Positions 6,726 to 15,748 of a DNA stretch of 35,772 bases are shown piece after piece. The number at the start of each line of letters is the position of its first letter. The first letter of the stretch is position 1. The DNA is from a virus. The notes under the pieces were generated by a model. That model did no database searches, was not told where the DNA came from, and saw nothing but the letters and a program-made list of their open reading frames with translations. A program made the position numbers and the translations under genes. The stretch is from IMG/VR virus record IMGVR_UViG_3300045912_000934, positions 1 through 35,772 of that record. One strand, given 5' to 3'.

Positions 6726-7358
6726 ATGACCGATCACCGAAGAGCCGACTTCCGCGGCCGCGCCGGGATGAGCGAGCGCGAGTACGCGGCGCATGCCGGC
6801 GTCAGCCGGGGCGCGGTGCAGAAGGCTAGGCAATCAGGCCGGCTGGTGCTGCACGCCGACGGCTCGATCGATGCTGCCGCCTCGGACGCGCGCCGGGCGC
6901 AGGCGACCGATCCCGCGATGCAGCGCGGCCGGCATTCCCCGGGTCACCCCCCGGGACGAAGTGCCCGGGGGCCGGGGACCACGCTGCGCCCGGTTCCAGA
7001 AGCCGCCGTCGGCGCCGTCGCCGAGACGCTGCGCGAGCAGGGCCTGCCGGCGCCACAGGCGGCGGGCGGCATGACGTACCTGCAGGCGCGCACCGCCAAC
7101 GAGGTGCTGAAGGCGCAGGAACGCAAGATGCGCCTGCAGAAGCTGAAGGGCGAGCTGGTCGACCGGGCGCGCGCCACAGCACTGGTGTTTCGCCTGGCGC
7201 GTCAGGAGCGCGATGCGTGGGCCGGCTGGCCGGCGCGGGTCGCGGCGATGATGGCCGCCGATCTCGGCAGTGGTGCGCATGCCATGCAGACGGTTCTGGA
7301 GAGCCATGTCCGGCAGCACCTCGGCGAGCTCGCGGATCTGCGCACCGAGTTCCGGTGA
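6726..7358 (+). CDS. Terminase small subunit (Nu1-like)
   Basis: A 210-residue protein. Residues 15-50 (MSEREYAAHAGVSRGAVQKA, then GRLVL and DGSID) form the Nu1-type winged helix-turn-helix that recognises the packaging site. A Gly/Pro-rich linker follows, then a helical C-terminal half that would assemble with the large subunit. It sits immediately before terL, as in lambda. The ATG at 6726 has GAGGGG too close for ideal spacing, so M15 (6768) is a possible alternative start. Confidence 0.85.
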   Translation: MTDHRRADFRGRAGMSEREYAAHAGVSRGAVQKARQSGRLVLHADGSIDAAASDARRAQATDPAMQRGRHSPGHPPGRSARGPGTTLRPVPEAAVGAVAETLREQGLPAPQAAGGMTYLQARTANEVLKAQERKMRLQKLKGELVDRARATALVFRLARQERDAWAGWPARVAAMMAADLGSGAHAMQTVLESHVRQHLGELADLRTEFR

Positions 7359-7398
7359 CGGCGCGGATGAACTTGTGGCCCACGGTCCACAAGTTGCG

Positions 7399-9351
7399 AT
7401 GGCCTTCGACGGCGCCGAGGACCTGCTGCGGGCATGGGCCTCCGGCCTTACGCCCGATCCCGATCTCACCGTCTCGGCGTGGGCCGATCGCCATCGCATC
7501 CTAAGCCCGCGCGGCGCCAACGAAGCCGGGCCGTGGCGAACCAGCCGGACGCCGTATCTGCAGGAATTGATGGACGCGCTCAGCCCACGCCACCCGGCGC
7601 AGCGGGTGGTGTTCATGAAAGCCAGTCAACTCGGAGCTAGCGAGAGCGGCTGCAACTGGATCGGCTACGTCATCCACCACGCGCCGGGGCCGATGCTGGC
7701 GGTGCAGCCCTCGGTCGAGCTGGCCAAGCGCTTCTCGCAGCAGCGTATCGATCCGCTGATCGAGGAGAGCCCGAGCTTGCGCGAAAAGGTGGCGCCGGCG
7801 CGCTCACGGGATAGCGGCAACACCGTGCTGTCGAAGGAGTTCCCCGGCGGCATCCTGGTGCTGACGGGCGCCAACTCCGCCGTCGGCCTGCGCTCGATGC
7901 CGGTGCGCTACCTGTTCCTCGACGAGGTCGACGCCTATCCGCCGTCCGCCGACGACGAGGGCGATCCGGTGGCGCTCGCCGAAGCGCGGACGCGCACCTT
8001 TTCCTGGCGGCGCAAGGTGTTCCTCGCCTCGACGCCGACGATCAAGGGCCTGTCGCGCATCGAGCGGGAATACGAGGCCTCCGATCAGCGGCGGTTCTTC
8101 GTGCCCTGTCCGCACTGCCGGCACCCCCAACACCTGATCTTCGAACGGCTGCGCTGGGACAAGGGTGCGCCGGAAACGGCGGCCTACGTCTGCGAAGGCT
8201 GCGAGCAGCCGATCGCCGAGCACTATAAGACAAGGATGCTGGCCGAGGGCGAATGGCGGCCAACGGCGACACCGGTCGACCCTTTGAGCATCGGCTTCCA
8301 TCTATCAAGCCTCTATTCGCCGGTCGGCTGGCTGTCCTGGGAGCGGATCGCCCGGGAGTGGGAGGCGTGCCAGTCGTCGGATGAGGCGAAGCGGAGCTTC
8401 ATCAATACCGTGCTGGGCGAGACCTGGGCCGAGACCGGCGAGGCGCCCGACTGGCTGCGGCTTTATGAGCGGCGGGAGGATTGGCGCATCGGCACCGTGC
8501 CCATGGGCGGGCTCTTCCTCACCGCCGGCGCCGATGTGCAGAAGGACCGCATCGAGGTGTCGGTCTGGGCCTGGGGCCGCGGGCTGGAGAGCTGGCTGGT
8601 CGATCATGTCATCATCGAGGGCGGCCCCGGCGAGGCAGCGACCTGGGCCGAGTTGTCGGCGCTGCTCGGCAGGACCTGGCCGCACGCCGGCGGTGCCGAG
8701 ATCGGCCTGTCGCGTCTCGCCATCGACACCGGCTACGAGGCGCCGGCCGTCTATGCCTGGGCGCGGCGCGCCGGATCGGCGCAGGTGATCGCCATCAAGG
8801 GCGTCGACGGCTTCAACCGGGCGGCACCGGTCAGCGGCCCGAGTTACGTCGATGCCACCGAAGGTGGGCGGAAGATCCGCCGTGGTGCGAAGCTGTGGAC
8901 CATCGCCGTCGCCACCTTCAAGAGCGAGACCTACCGCTTCCTGCGATCGGCAGCGCCGACAGGCGAGGAACCAATCGATCGATATCCGGCCGGGTACATC
9001 CATCTTCCCCGGCAGGTCGATGCCGAGTGGGTCAAGCAGCTGGTCGCCGAGCAGCTGGTGACGGTGAAAACCAAACGCGGCTTCACCCGCCTCGAATGGC
9101 AGAAGCTGCGCGAACGCAACGAGGCGCTCGACTGCCGCGTCTATGCGCGGGCCGCCGCCTGGATCGCCGGCGCCGACCGCTGGCATGAGCGCAGGTGGCG
9201 CGAGCTGGAGGCGCAGGTAACGATCGAGGCCCGCGACGAAGAGACAGCCGCACCGGCGCCCGAGGCCGACGAGACGCCGCCGACGGCGGGACGGCTTCAG
9301 CCAGCGCCCCGCCGCGGCCGGCGCGTGTTCCGCTCCAGCTACATGAGCTGA
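7399..9351 (+). CDS. Terminase large subunit (lambda gpA family)
   Basis: A 650-residue packaging motor, close to lambda gpA in length. The ATPase part has a Walker A-like KASQLGASE at 74-82 and a Walker B LFLDEVDAY at 172-180. A zinc-finger pair CPHC and CEGC lies at about 236-266. The C-terminal nuclease domain begins near GADVQKDRIEVSVW, whose Asp is the expected metal ligand. It cuts concatemeric DNA and drives it into the prohead. The frame is open further upstream, overlapping terS; ATG 7399 is taken because family-like sequence starts there, but no strong ribosome site marks it. Confidence 0.95.
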   Translation: MAFDGAEDLLRAWASGLTPDPDLTVSAWADRHRILSPRGANEAGPWRTSRTPYLQELMDALSPRHPAQRVVFMKASQLGASESGCNWIGYVIHHAPGPMLAVQPSVELAKRFSQQRIDPLIEESPSLREKVAPARSRDSGNTVLSKEFPGGILVLTGANSAVGLRSMPVRYLFLDEVDAYPPSADDEGDPVALAEARTRTFSWRRKVFLASTPTIKGLSRIEREYEASDQRRFFVPCPHCRHPQHLIFERLRWDKGAPETAAYVCEGCEQPIAEHYKTRMLAEGEWRPTATPVDPLSIGFHLSSLYSPVGWLSWERIAREWEACQSSDEAKRSFINTVLGETWAETGEAPDWLRLYERREDWRIGTVPMGGLFLTAGADVQKDRIEVSVWAWGRGLESWLVDHVIIEGGPGEAATWAELSALLGRTWPHAGGAEIGLSRLAIDTGYEAPAVYAWARRAGSAQVIAIKGVDGFNRAAPVSGPSYVDATEGGRKIRRGAKLWTIAVATFKSETYRFLRSAAPTGEEPIDRYPAGYIHLPRQVDAEWVKQLVAEQLVTVKTKRGFTRLEWQKLRERNEALDCRVYARAAAWIAGADRWHERRWRELEAQVTIEARDEETAAPAPEADETPPTAGRLQPAPRRGRRVFRSSYMS

Positions 9352-9354
9352 TCG

Positions 9355-9567
9355 ATGACCCTCGAAGAGATGACCGCCCAGCGCGACGCGCTGCTCGCGG
9401 CCCGCTATCGCGGCGTGCGCACCGTCGAAGTCGAGGGCCGGCGCATCACCTACGCCACCGACGCCGAGATGGCGGCGGCGCTGGCCGATCTGGAAAAGCG
9501 CATCGCGCAGGCCGAGACCGGCACACCGCGGCGGCGGATCCTCACCTCGGCAACGAAGGGCCTCTAG
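9355..9567 (+). CDS. Head-tail joining protein, gpW-like
   Basis: A 70-residue protein with the gpW-type layout: an N-terminal helix (LEEMTAQRDALLAARY), a two-strand hairpin (RTVEVEGRRITYAT), and a second helix (DAEMAAALADLEKRIAQAE). gpW stabilises the DNA-filled head and forms the surface to which later joining proteins bind. It lies between terL and portal exactly as W does in lambda. Confidence 0.85.
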   Translation: MTLEEMTAQRDALLAARYRGVRTVEVEGRRITYATDAEMAAALADLEKRIAQAETGTPRRRILTSATKGL

Positions 9568-9568
9568 A

Positions 9569-11044
9569 ATGCCCGGGATGTTGACGCACTGGCGCCGCCG
9601 CGTCGGCGCCTTCATCGGCGGCTTCGAGGCCGGGCTCGCCAACCGCCGGCTGAAGGGCTTCCAGCCCAGCCGGGCGCACCTGAATACGCTGATCGCCGCG
9701 GCCGGCGCCGACATCACCGCGCGCGCCAGATACCTGATCCGCAACAACGGCTACGCGGCGAATGCCATCGAGAGCTGGGCCGGCAATGTCGTCGGTGCCG
9801 GCATCAAGCCGTCGTCGCTGATCAGTGATGCCCCGTTGAAGGCCTCGGTGCAGAAGCTGTGGCTCGAGTGGACCGACGACGCCGACGCCGACGGCTTCAC
9901 CGACTTCTACGGCCTGCAGCGGCGCGCCGCGCGCGAGGTGTTCATCGCCGGCGAGGTGTTCTTCCGCTTCCGGCCGCGCCGGCCCGAGGACGGACTCGCC
10001 GTGCCGCTGCAGCTGCAGATGCTGCCGTCGGAGATGCTACCGCTGACCCGCAACGAGATGCTGGCGGGCGGCACCGTCATCCGGCAGGGCATCGAGTTCG
10101 ATCGCATCGGCCGCCGGGTGGCCTATCACTTCCTCCGCCGCCATCCGGGCGATGTCACCGACCCAGGTGTGAGCGGCGAGACGGTGCGCGTTCCGGCGTC
10201 CGAGATCATCCACGTCATCGATCCGGTGGATGCTGGTCAGCTGCGCGGCGTCTCGAAGTTCGCGCCGGCGATCGTCAAGCTGTTCCTCTTGGACCAGTAC
10301 GACGACGCCGAGCTCGACCGGAAGAAGGTGGCGGCGATGCACGCGCTGTTCATCACCACCCCGGCGCCGGCCGAGCCGTTCGATCTCGCCGAGGGCACCG
10401 GCGAGGACGGCGAGCGGACGATGGATCTGCAACCGGGGCAGATCGTCATGCTGGAGCCGGGCGAGCAGGTGCAGACTTCCGATCCGGCGGACTCGGGCGC
10501 CACCTACGAGCCGTTCCAGTACCGAACGCTGCTGCAGGTCTCGGCCGCGCTCGGCATTCCGTACGCGTACCTCTCCAACGACATGATCAAGGCCAACTAC
10601 TCGAATGCGCGCCTGGCGCTGCTGGAGTTCCGCCGCCGGACCGAGGCCTATCAGCACGCGGTGATGGTCTGGCAGCTGTGCCGGCGGGTGTGGGCCAGGT
10701 GGCTGGATACGGCGGTGCTATCCGACGCGCTCGCCATCCCCGGCTACGAAGCGAACCGGCGGGCCTACCTCGGCTGTTCGTGGCTGCCACCGAAGTGGGA
10801 CTGGGTCGATCCGCTCAAGGATGCCAAGGCCGAGATTGAGCAGATCGCGGCGGGGCTGAAGAGCCGCACCCAGGCTTTGGCCGAGCGCGGTTATGACGCC
10901 GAACAGGTCGACGCCGAGATCGCCGCCGATCAGGCGCGCGAGCAGGCGCTGGGGCTGCGCTTCGGGGCGAAAGCATCGGCTCCGGTTATGCCCGACGCGA
11001 CTGAAGACGCCGCTCCAGAAAACCCCGAAGCCACAGCCAGCTGA
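9569..11044 (+). CDS. Portal protein, lambda family
   Basis: A 491-residue protein of the lambda gpB portal family. Recognisable elements are RARYLIRNNGYAANAIESWA near residue 50, the GEVFFRFRPR segment near 130 and SAALGIPYAYLSNDM with ANYSNARLALLEF near 325-350, the usual conserved core. Twelve copies form the DNA channel at one head vertex. It follows gpW with one spare base and precedes the S49 protease gene. An alternative start is M4 (9578). Confidence 0.95.
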   Translation: MPGMLTHWRRRVGAFIGGFEAGLANRRLKGFQPSRAHLNTLIAAAGADITARARYLIRNNGYAANAIESWAGNVVGAGIKPSSLISDAPLKASVQKLWLEWTDDADADGFTDFYGLQRRAAREVFIAGEVFFRFRPRRPEDGLAVPLQLQMLPSEMLPLTRNEMLAGGTVIRQGIEFDRIGRRVAYHFLRRHPGDVTDPGVSGETVRVPASEIIHVIDPVDAGQLRGVSKFAPAIVKLFLLDQYDDAELDRKKVAAMHALFITTPAPAEPFDLAEGTGEDGERTMDLQPGQIVMLEPGEQVQTSDPADSGATYEPFQYRTLLQVSAALGIPYAYLSNDMIKANYSNARLALLEFRRRTEAYQHAVMVWQLCRRVWARWLDTAVLSDALAIPGYEANRRAYLGCSWLPPKWDWVDPLKDAKAEIEQIAAGLKSRTQALAERGYDAEQVDAEIAADQAREQALGLRFGAKASAPVMPDATEDAAPENPEATAS

Positions 11045-11051
11045 CACGCCG

Positions 11052-12368
11052 ATGAATTTGAAGAAACTCGCTGCCAGCCGGCTTGCCGGCCGGCCATGGG
11101 CGATCGCGCCCGGGCGCCTGGACGCGTTGCTTGCCGGCGCCGCTGCGCTCACGGATGGCAGCGATCTACCGCCCTGGCTGCAGGAGATCGGGCGCCCGCA
11201 AGGCTACTCGGTCACGGAAAGCGGCATTGCCCTCGTTCCGGTGCTGGGGCCGCTCATCGCCCGCGGCGACTGGCTGACGGCGCTGCTCGGCGCCAGCGAA
11301 TACGGCGCCGTTGCCGATGCACTGACCGCCGCCGCCGACGATCCGGCGGTGCGCGGCATCGTCCTCGAGATCGACTCCCCCGGCGGCGAGGTCGGCGGCC
11401 TGTTCGATACGGTGGACGCCATCCGCGCCATCCGCCAGCGGTCGGCCAAGCCGCTGTGGGCGGTTGCCTCAGAGGCGGCGCTATCGGCGGCCTATGCCAT
11501 CGCGTCCGCTGCCGATCGGCTTTACGTCAGCCGCACCGGCGAGGTGGGTTCGGTCGGCGTCGTCGCCGTGCATCTCGACGAGAGCGGCGCCGATGCGATC
11601 GCCGGGCTGAAGTGGACGCTGATCCACGCCGGTGCGCGCAAGATCGACGGCAACCCGCACGAGCCGCTGTCGCCAAGGGCCACCGCCGACATCCAGGCCG
11701 ACGTCGATCACCTCTACGGCGAATTGGCCGCCCTCGTCGCCGCCAACCGCGGGCTCCGCATCGACGCGATCCGTGCGACGGAGGCCGCGATCTACCGCGG
11801 CGAGCCGGCGGTCGCGGCCGGCCTCGCCGACCGGATCGGCACCGTCGCCCTGGCCATCACCGATCTGGAGACGGCGCTCGAGGCGAAGCGCATCCGCGCC
11901 GGTCCGCCCGTGACCCGATCTGCCGCTCGCCCATCCCAAAGACAGCCAAGGACCACCGCCATGAACACGCCCGATCCCCTGATCGACGAAACCGGCATCG
12001 AACCGCCGGAGGACGCCGCCGGCAAAACCGAAGTTACTTCGGATTTGCTCGATGCGCCGACGGACACTGACGCGCCCGATCGGCCGGCGCCCGCCCCGGA
12101 TGCGCACGCCATCGCCGACAAACTCCGCGCCGAGTTCTCCGAGATCGCCGCCGTCGCCGCGCAGGCGGCGCGTCTCGGCATCGCCATCGATGCCGCCGAC
12201 GCCCTCCGCCGGGGGCTCAAGCCCGACGCGCTGCGCCAGACGATCCTGGAGACGCTCGCGGTGCGCTCGGAAGCGGCCGACGTCGTCGCCGTCAGCCCGC
12301 AACCCGCCGTCAGCGGCGACAGTCCCATCGTCCGGCGCGCCCGCGAGCGCGCCGCCGGCAATCGATAA
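11052..12368 (+). CDS. Prohead protease, S49 family (lambda gpC-like)
   Basis: A 438-residue protein. Residues about 55-290 are a ClpP-fold S49 peptidase: the GIVLEIDSPGGEVGG oxyanion loop at 102-116, the nucleophile Ser145 in ALSAAYAIASAAD, and the general base Lys197 in GARKIDGNPHEPLS. The C-terminal third (from about residue 304) is acidic and helical and is also encoded as a separate in-frame scaffold gene. The protease matures the portal and scaffold during prohead assembly. The ATG at 11052 begins family-like sequence. Confidence 0.92.
   Translation: MNLKKLAASRLAGRPWAIAPGRLDALLAGAAALTDGSDLPPWLQEIGRPQGYSVTESGIALVPVLGPLIARGDWLTALLGASEYGAVADALTAAADDPAVRGIVLEIDSPGGEVGGLFDTVDAIRAIRQRSAKPLWAVASEAALSAAYAIASAADRLYVSRTGEVGSVGVVAVHLDESGADAIAGLKWTLIHAGARKIDGNPHEPLSPRATADIQADVDHLYGELAALVAANRGLRIDAIRATEAAIYRGEPAVAAGLADRIGTVALAITDLETALEAKRIRAGPPVTRSAARPSQRQPRTTAMNTPDPLIDETGIEPPEDAAGKTEVTSDLLDAPTDTDAPDRPAPAPDAHAIADKLRAEFSEIAAVAAQAARLGIAIDAADALRRGLKPDALRQTILETLAVRSEAADVVAVSPQPAVSGDSPIVRRARERAAGNR
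11961..12368 (+). CDS. Nested scaffold protein (lambda Nu3-like), in frame within the protease gene
   Basis: An internal ATG at 11961 has an AAGGA ribosome site at 11948-11952, eight bases upstream. It would give a 135-residue product identical to the C-terminal part of the protease: a Pro/Asp-rich start, then a helical segment (IADKLRAEFSEIAAVAAQAA). Lambda expresses its scaffold Nu3 in just this way from inside gene C. Expression here is inferred from the ribosome site and the parallel. Confidence 0.65.
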   Translation: MNTPDPLIDETGIEPPEDAAGKTEVTSDLLDAPTDTDAPDRPAPAPDAHAIADKLRAEFSEIAAVAAQAARLGIAIDAADALRRGLKPDALRQTILETLAVRSEAADVVAVSPQPAVSGDSPIVRRARERAAGNR

Positions 12369-12382
12369 CGGAGGCCTGATCC

Positions 12383-12772
12383 ATGCCCGTTCTCACCATG
12401 AACCCGACGCTCGGCGATCTGCTGAAGTTCGAGCTGAATGGCAGCTACTGCCGCGAGACGGTAACGCTGAAAGCCGGCACCAGCTATCCGCTCGGCGCGG
12501 TGCTCGGCAGGATCACCGCGTCGGGCAAGTATCGCCTCTCGCCCGCGGCAGCAGTCACCGGCGATGAGGGCGCCGAGACCGCCATCGCCGTGCTGCTCGA
12601 GGCGGTGGATGCCACCGCAGCCGACAAGATCGGCCTGATCGCCGCCCGCGGTCCGGTAATCGTTTCGAAGGCGGCGCTCGGCTTCGATGCCAGCGTCAAC
12701 GATGCAGCGAAGAGGGCGGCCAAGCACGCTCAGCTCGCCGCCGTCGGCCTCGTCGCCCGCGAGACCGCCTGA
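12383..12772 (+). CDS. Head decoration protein (lambda gpD-like)
   Basis: A 129-residue protein with the gpD pattern: TLKAGTSYPLGAVLGRIT near residue 30, GAETAIAVLLEAVDATAAD in the middle, and a C-terminal helix (NDAAKRAAKHAQLAAVGLV). gpD trimers bind the expanded capsid lattice and stabilise it. GGAGG lies eight bases before the ATG. The gene sits between scaffold and major capsid, as in lambda. Confidence 0.9.
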   Translation: MPVLTMNPTLGDLLKFELNGSYCRETVTLKAGTSYPLGAVLGRITASGKYRLSPAAAVTGDEGAETAIAVLLEAVDATAADKIGLIAARGPVIVSKAALGFDASVNDAAKRAAKHAQLAAVGLVARETA

Positions 12773-12803
12773 GCACCCTCCCGATCGAAGGATAATCCGG
12801 ACC

Positions 12804-13826
12804 ATGGTTGCCATTCTCAACCCGTTCGACGCCGGCGGCTACTCGCTCGCCGAGATGACGGAAGCCCTCAACATCCTGCCCAACGTCTACACGCGCTTAG
12901 GGCAGATGGGACTGTTCCGCTTCGAGGGCGTCACCCAGCGCAGCGTCGTCATCGAGCAGGCGGAAGGCGTGCTCAACCTGCTGCCGTCGGTGCCGCTCGG
13001 CGGCCCCGCCACGGTTGCCAACCGCGACGTGCGGTCGATGCGCTCGTTCACCATCCCCTGGATCCCGCACGACGATGCGATCACCCCGCAGGACATCCAG
13101 GGGGTACGCGGCTTCGGCATGAGCGATGCCGCCGATCCGCTGGCCACGGTGATGGAACGGAAGCTCACCCGCATGCGCGTCAAGCACGCGCAGACCCGCG
13201 AATACATGGAGGTCAACGCGCTCAGGGGCATCGTCAAGGACGGCGCCGGCACCACGCTCTACAACTACTTCACCGAGTTCGGGCTTTCCCAGCAGTCGGT
13301 CGACTTCGTGCTTGGCACCGGCACTACCAATGTGCAGGCGAAGGTGCGCGAGGTGCTGCGCAAGATCGAGACCGAGCTCAAGGGCGAGACGATGACCGGC
13401 GTGCTGGCCCTCGTCAGCCCGGAGTTCTTCGACAAGCTGATCAGCCATGCCAAGGTGGAGGATGCGTACAAGTACTTCTCCTCGACCGGCGCCCAGCCGC
13501 TGCGCGAGGACACCCGCCGCCGCTTCCCCTTCGCCGGCATCGTCTTCGAGGAGTACAACGCCACGGTGACGCTCTCGACCGGCTCGACCGAGACGCTGGT
13601 GCCCGCCGGCGAAGGCATCGCCTTTCCGATGGGCACGCTCGATACCTTCGTCACCTACGGCGCTCCGGCCAACCTGATCGAGACGGTCAACACCATCGGC
13701 CTGCCGATGTACGCCCGTCAGCTGGCGCGCCCCGACGGCAGCGCCATCGAGGTCAAGACCGAGGCCTCGGTGCTGCCCATCAACAAGCGCCCGCGCCTGG
13801 CGGTCAAGATCACCTCCAGTAACTGA
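12804..13826 (+). CDS. Major capsid protein E
   Basis: A 340-residue protein, the same length class as lambda gpE (341). Typical family segments are NILPNVYTRLGQMGLF near the N-terminus, the central MRVKHAQTREYMEVNALRG helix and RFPFAGIVFEEYNATVTLS in the C-terminal half. It forms the icosahedral shell with the HK97 fold. The ATG at 12804 follows an AAGGA at a longish spacing; the frame is open upstream but overlaps gpD. Confidence 0.95.
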   Translation: MVAILNPFDAGGYSLAEMTEALNILPNVYTRLGQMGLFRFEGVTQRSVVIEQAEGVLNLLPSVPLGGPATVANRDVRSMRSFTIPWIPHDDAITPQDIQGVRGFGMSDAADPLATVMERKLTRMRVKHAQTREYMEVNALRGIVKDGAGTTLYNYFTEFGLSQQSVDFVLGTGTTNVQAKVREVLRKIETELKGETMTGVLALVSPEFFDKLISHAKVEDAYKYFSSTGAQPLREDTRRRFPFAGIVFEEYNATVTLSTGSTETLVPAGEGIAFPMGTLDTFVTYGAPANLIETVNTIGLPMYARQLARPDGSAIEVKTEASVLPINKRPRLAVKITSSN

Positions 13827-14140
13827 TGACCGCCTTCGCCGCCGCGATCGATGCGCTGTTCGCCGATCCGAACCTTGGCCTCGATGCCGTCTATCGCGTG
13901 GGCGGCGCCGATCCCGGTGTGCCGGTGCGCGTCATCGTCCGGCGGCCGGATCGCACAGCCGAGTTCGGCGAGACGCGCATCGTCGCCGAAACGCTGATCA
14001 TCGACGGTCGCGTCAGTGACATCGCCGCCCCGGCGGACGGTGACACGGTCGAGGTGGACGGCTCTGTCTACGTCCTCCAGGGCGAACCTATCCGCGACGC
14101 CGAGCGGCTCGTCTGGACTTGCGAGGCACGGCCCCAATGA
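13826..14140 (+). CDS. Head-tail joining protein (FII-like position)
   Basis: A 104-residue protein that begins on the last base of the capsid stop codon. It has an N-terminal helix (AAAIDALFADPNLGLDAVYR) and then a small beta-rich domain with GDTVEVDGSVYVLQGEPIRD. This looks like the small tail-attachment proteins in lambda FII position that connect the head neck to the tail. The family assignment rests on position and secondary-structure pattern. Confidence 0.75.
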   Translation: MTAFAAAIDALFADPNLGLDAVYRVGGADPGVPVRVIVRRPDRTAEFGETRIVAETLIIDGRVSDIAAPADGDTVEVDGSVYVLQGEPIRDAERLVWTCEARPQ

Positions 14141-14781
14141 GGCTGCGGGCGGCCATTCAGGGTGATCTGAATGCGCTGTTGGAGGCCGAACTCGGCGCTG
14201 CCGAGCGGGCGGTCACCGCCGGCATCCGCGAGGCGACCGACGGCCTGAAGGCGGAACTGCGCGGCCAGATCGCCGGCGCCGGCCTCGGCTCACGGCTGGC
14301 GAATACTTGGCGCGGCGAGGTGTATCCGAAGGGCCAGCCGAGCATCGGTGCCGCCGGCTACGTCTGGTCGAAGGCGCCGGGCATCGTCCGGCTCTATGCC
14401 GAAGGCGCGGTGATCCGCTCGAAACAGGGCCTGTTCCTCGCCATCCCGACAACGGCCGCCGGCCGGTATGGCGATGGCCGGCGAAAAATCACGCCGGGTG
14501 CCTGGGAGCGGATCCACGGGCTGCGGCTCAGGTTCGTTTATCGCAGGGGCGGGCCTTCTCTGCTGGTGGCCGATAATGTCCGGCTCACGAAACGCGGCCG
14601 CGCGGCGGCGAACATCGGCCGGCGTCAGGGTGCCCCGTTCACCCGGCTCGCGGGCCGCACCACCGTGCCGGTGTTCCTCCTCGTGCCGCAGGTGACGGTG
14701 CGAAAGCGCCTCGACGTCGACGGCGCGGCACACAAATGGATCCGCGCGCTGCCGCAGTTGGTGCTTCGCGCGTGGCCGTGA
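14137..14781 (+). CDS. DUF6441 family protein (neck or minor tail)
   Basis: A 214-residue protein whose ATG overlaps the preceding stop as ATGA. It matches DUF6441: LGAAERAVTAGIREATDGLK in the first helix, GLGSRLANTWRGEVYP, then AGYVWSKAPGIVRLYAEGAV and SKQGLFLAIPTTAAG. Its position corresponds to lambda Z, needed for tail connection, but DUF6441 itself is uncharacterised. The last head/neck gene before the first cargo insertion. Confidence 0.88.
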   Translation: MRLRAAIQGDLNALLEAELGAAERAVTAGIREATDGLKAELRGQIAGAGLGSRLANTWRGEVYPKGQPSIGAAGYVWSKAPGIVRLYAEGAVIRSKQGLFLAIPTTAAGRYGDGRRKITPGAWERIHGLRLRFVYRRGGPSLLVADNVRLTKRGRAAANIGRRQGAPFTRLAGRTTVPVFLLVPQVTVRKRLDVDGAAHKWIRALPQLVLRAWP

Positions 14782-14790
14782 ATATCCGTT

Positions 14791-14812
14791 CGCCAGCATG
14801 CCGTGCTTGGCG
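14791..14812. terminator. Hairpin between convergent genes
   Basis: CGCCAGCA and TGCTTGGCG pair with one bulged base around a five-base loop, in the 33-base gap between the DUF6441 stop and the stop of the opposing UDG-like gene. There is no T-run on either side, so it may be a weak or factor-dependent bidirectional terminator. Confidence 0.35.
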
Positions 14813-14814
14813 AG

Positions 14815-15624
14815 TTAATCGGCCATCACTCTCGCCGCGATCAACATTTTGAGCTCGGCCTCCGCACCCGTTGCGCCATCGAACCTTCGGTGGCGCACCG
14901 AAGCATGACGAAGGGACGGATGCGTTAGCGCCACAACCGTAGTTCGGAAGCCGGGCAAGCCAGCAAATGAGACCTTGCGCTGGACAGGGCCGGAGGCATC
15001 AAGATGCTTCAGGCCCTGCCGCATCTGCCAAGGCGCCAATTCCGGCGACATCGGGGCAACGAGGCAGGGCACACGGACGCCAAGCGTTAGCACCAAACGG
15101 GGGCGTTGAACCTCCAGCTGGCGCAGTAAGAAGCGGCGGCAATGTTCCAGATAGGGCTTGCTCTTCGATCCCGGAAAGACACCGGTTGTGATCGTACCTT
15201 GCCTCAGCCCCATGAAGAAGTTCGTGAAGAAGCAGTCGTCTATTCGGATCGCAGCTTGTTCAAGCAACTTCAGAATGTTGCGCCACGTGGGCTGAGCGTG
15301 GTTCTCACGGTTTCGCTTCAGTGATCGGCGGTACTCGATCTCCGAGTGGAAGTCATGGCCAAGAACCATCACGCCTCCGAACGGAAAACTCGGCAGCTCA
15401 CCTCCGTGTGCGGAAACAAACAGTCCGTATCCGCCAGGAAAGAAAGCAGTGCCTCGGATCGCCTCCGGCACGGGCAGTACACCAAGCGGTTGATCGCCTG
15501 GATAGGCATGCTCAGCCCACAGCTGTTGCGCTGGATGTTGAGCCGCCCCGATATTCGTCGCGAGGGCGCGGGCGGTTGAGACAAGCGGGCGACCAGCGCC
15601 CACGACCTGCCTGTCAGGGTTCAT
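14815..15624 (-). CDS. Uracil-DNA glycosylase superfamily protein
   Basis: A 269-residue protein taken from ATG 15624; the upstream frame reaches into the next tail gene and is not used. Superfamily motifs are a strand-loop GGVMVLGHDFHS at 83-94 in the position of motif 1, CFFTNFFMGLRQG at 131-143, RPRLVLTLGVRVP at 174-186, and LTHPSLRHA with H235, matching the HPS motif of the base-flipping site. The motif-1 residues differ from classical family 4 or 1 enzymes, so glycosylase activity is not assured. The gene faces against the surrounding late operon and its base composition looks less GC-rich than its neighbours. Repair, defence or anti-defence roles are all possible. Confidence 0.65.
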   Translation of the reverse strand: MNPDRQVVGAGRPLVSTARALATNIGAAQHPAQQLWAEHAYPGDQPLGVLPVPEAIRGTAFFPGGYGLFVSAHGGELPSFPFGGVMVLGHDFHSEIEYRRSLKRNRENHAQPTWRNILKLLEQAAIRIDDCFFTNFFMGLRQGTITTGVFPGSKSKPYLEHCRRFLLRQLEVQRPRLVLTLGVRVPCLVAPMSPELAPWQMRQGLKHLDASGPVQRKVSFAGLPGFRTTVVALTHPSLRHASVRHRRFDGATGAEAELKMLIAARVMAD

Positions 15625-15748
15625 GCTTCTCGTCGCCTTCTCGTTGTTGGCCGATCTTGCACGGATCGATTGACTTTCTCGGACTGGCTGCAGATGGCGA
15701 GCCGGCTGAGACCGCCACCATTGGGAGAGCAAGGATACGAGGTAAGAG

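Noticed and set aside
8305-9747. A 480-residue leftward open frame opposite terL
   Set aside because: The terminase on the other strand is certain; the antisense translation has no domain.
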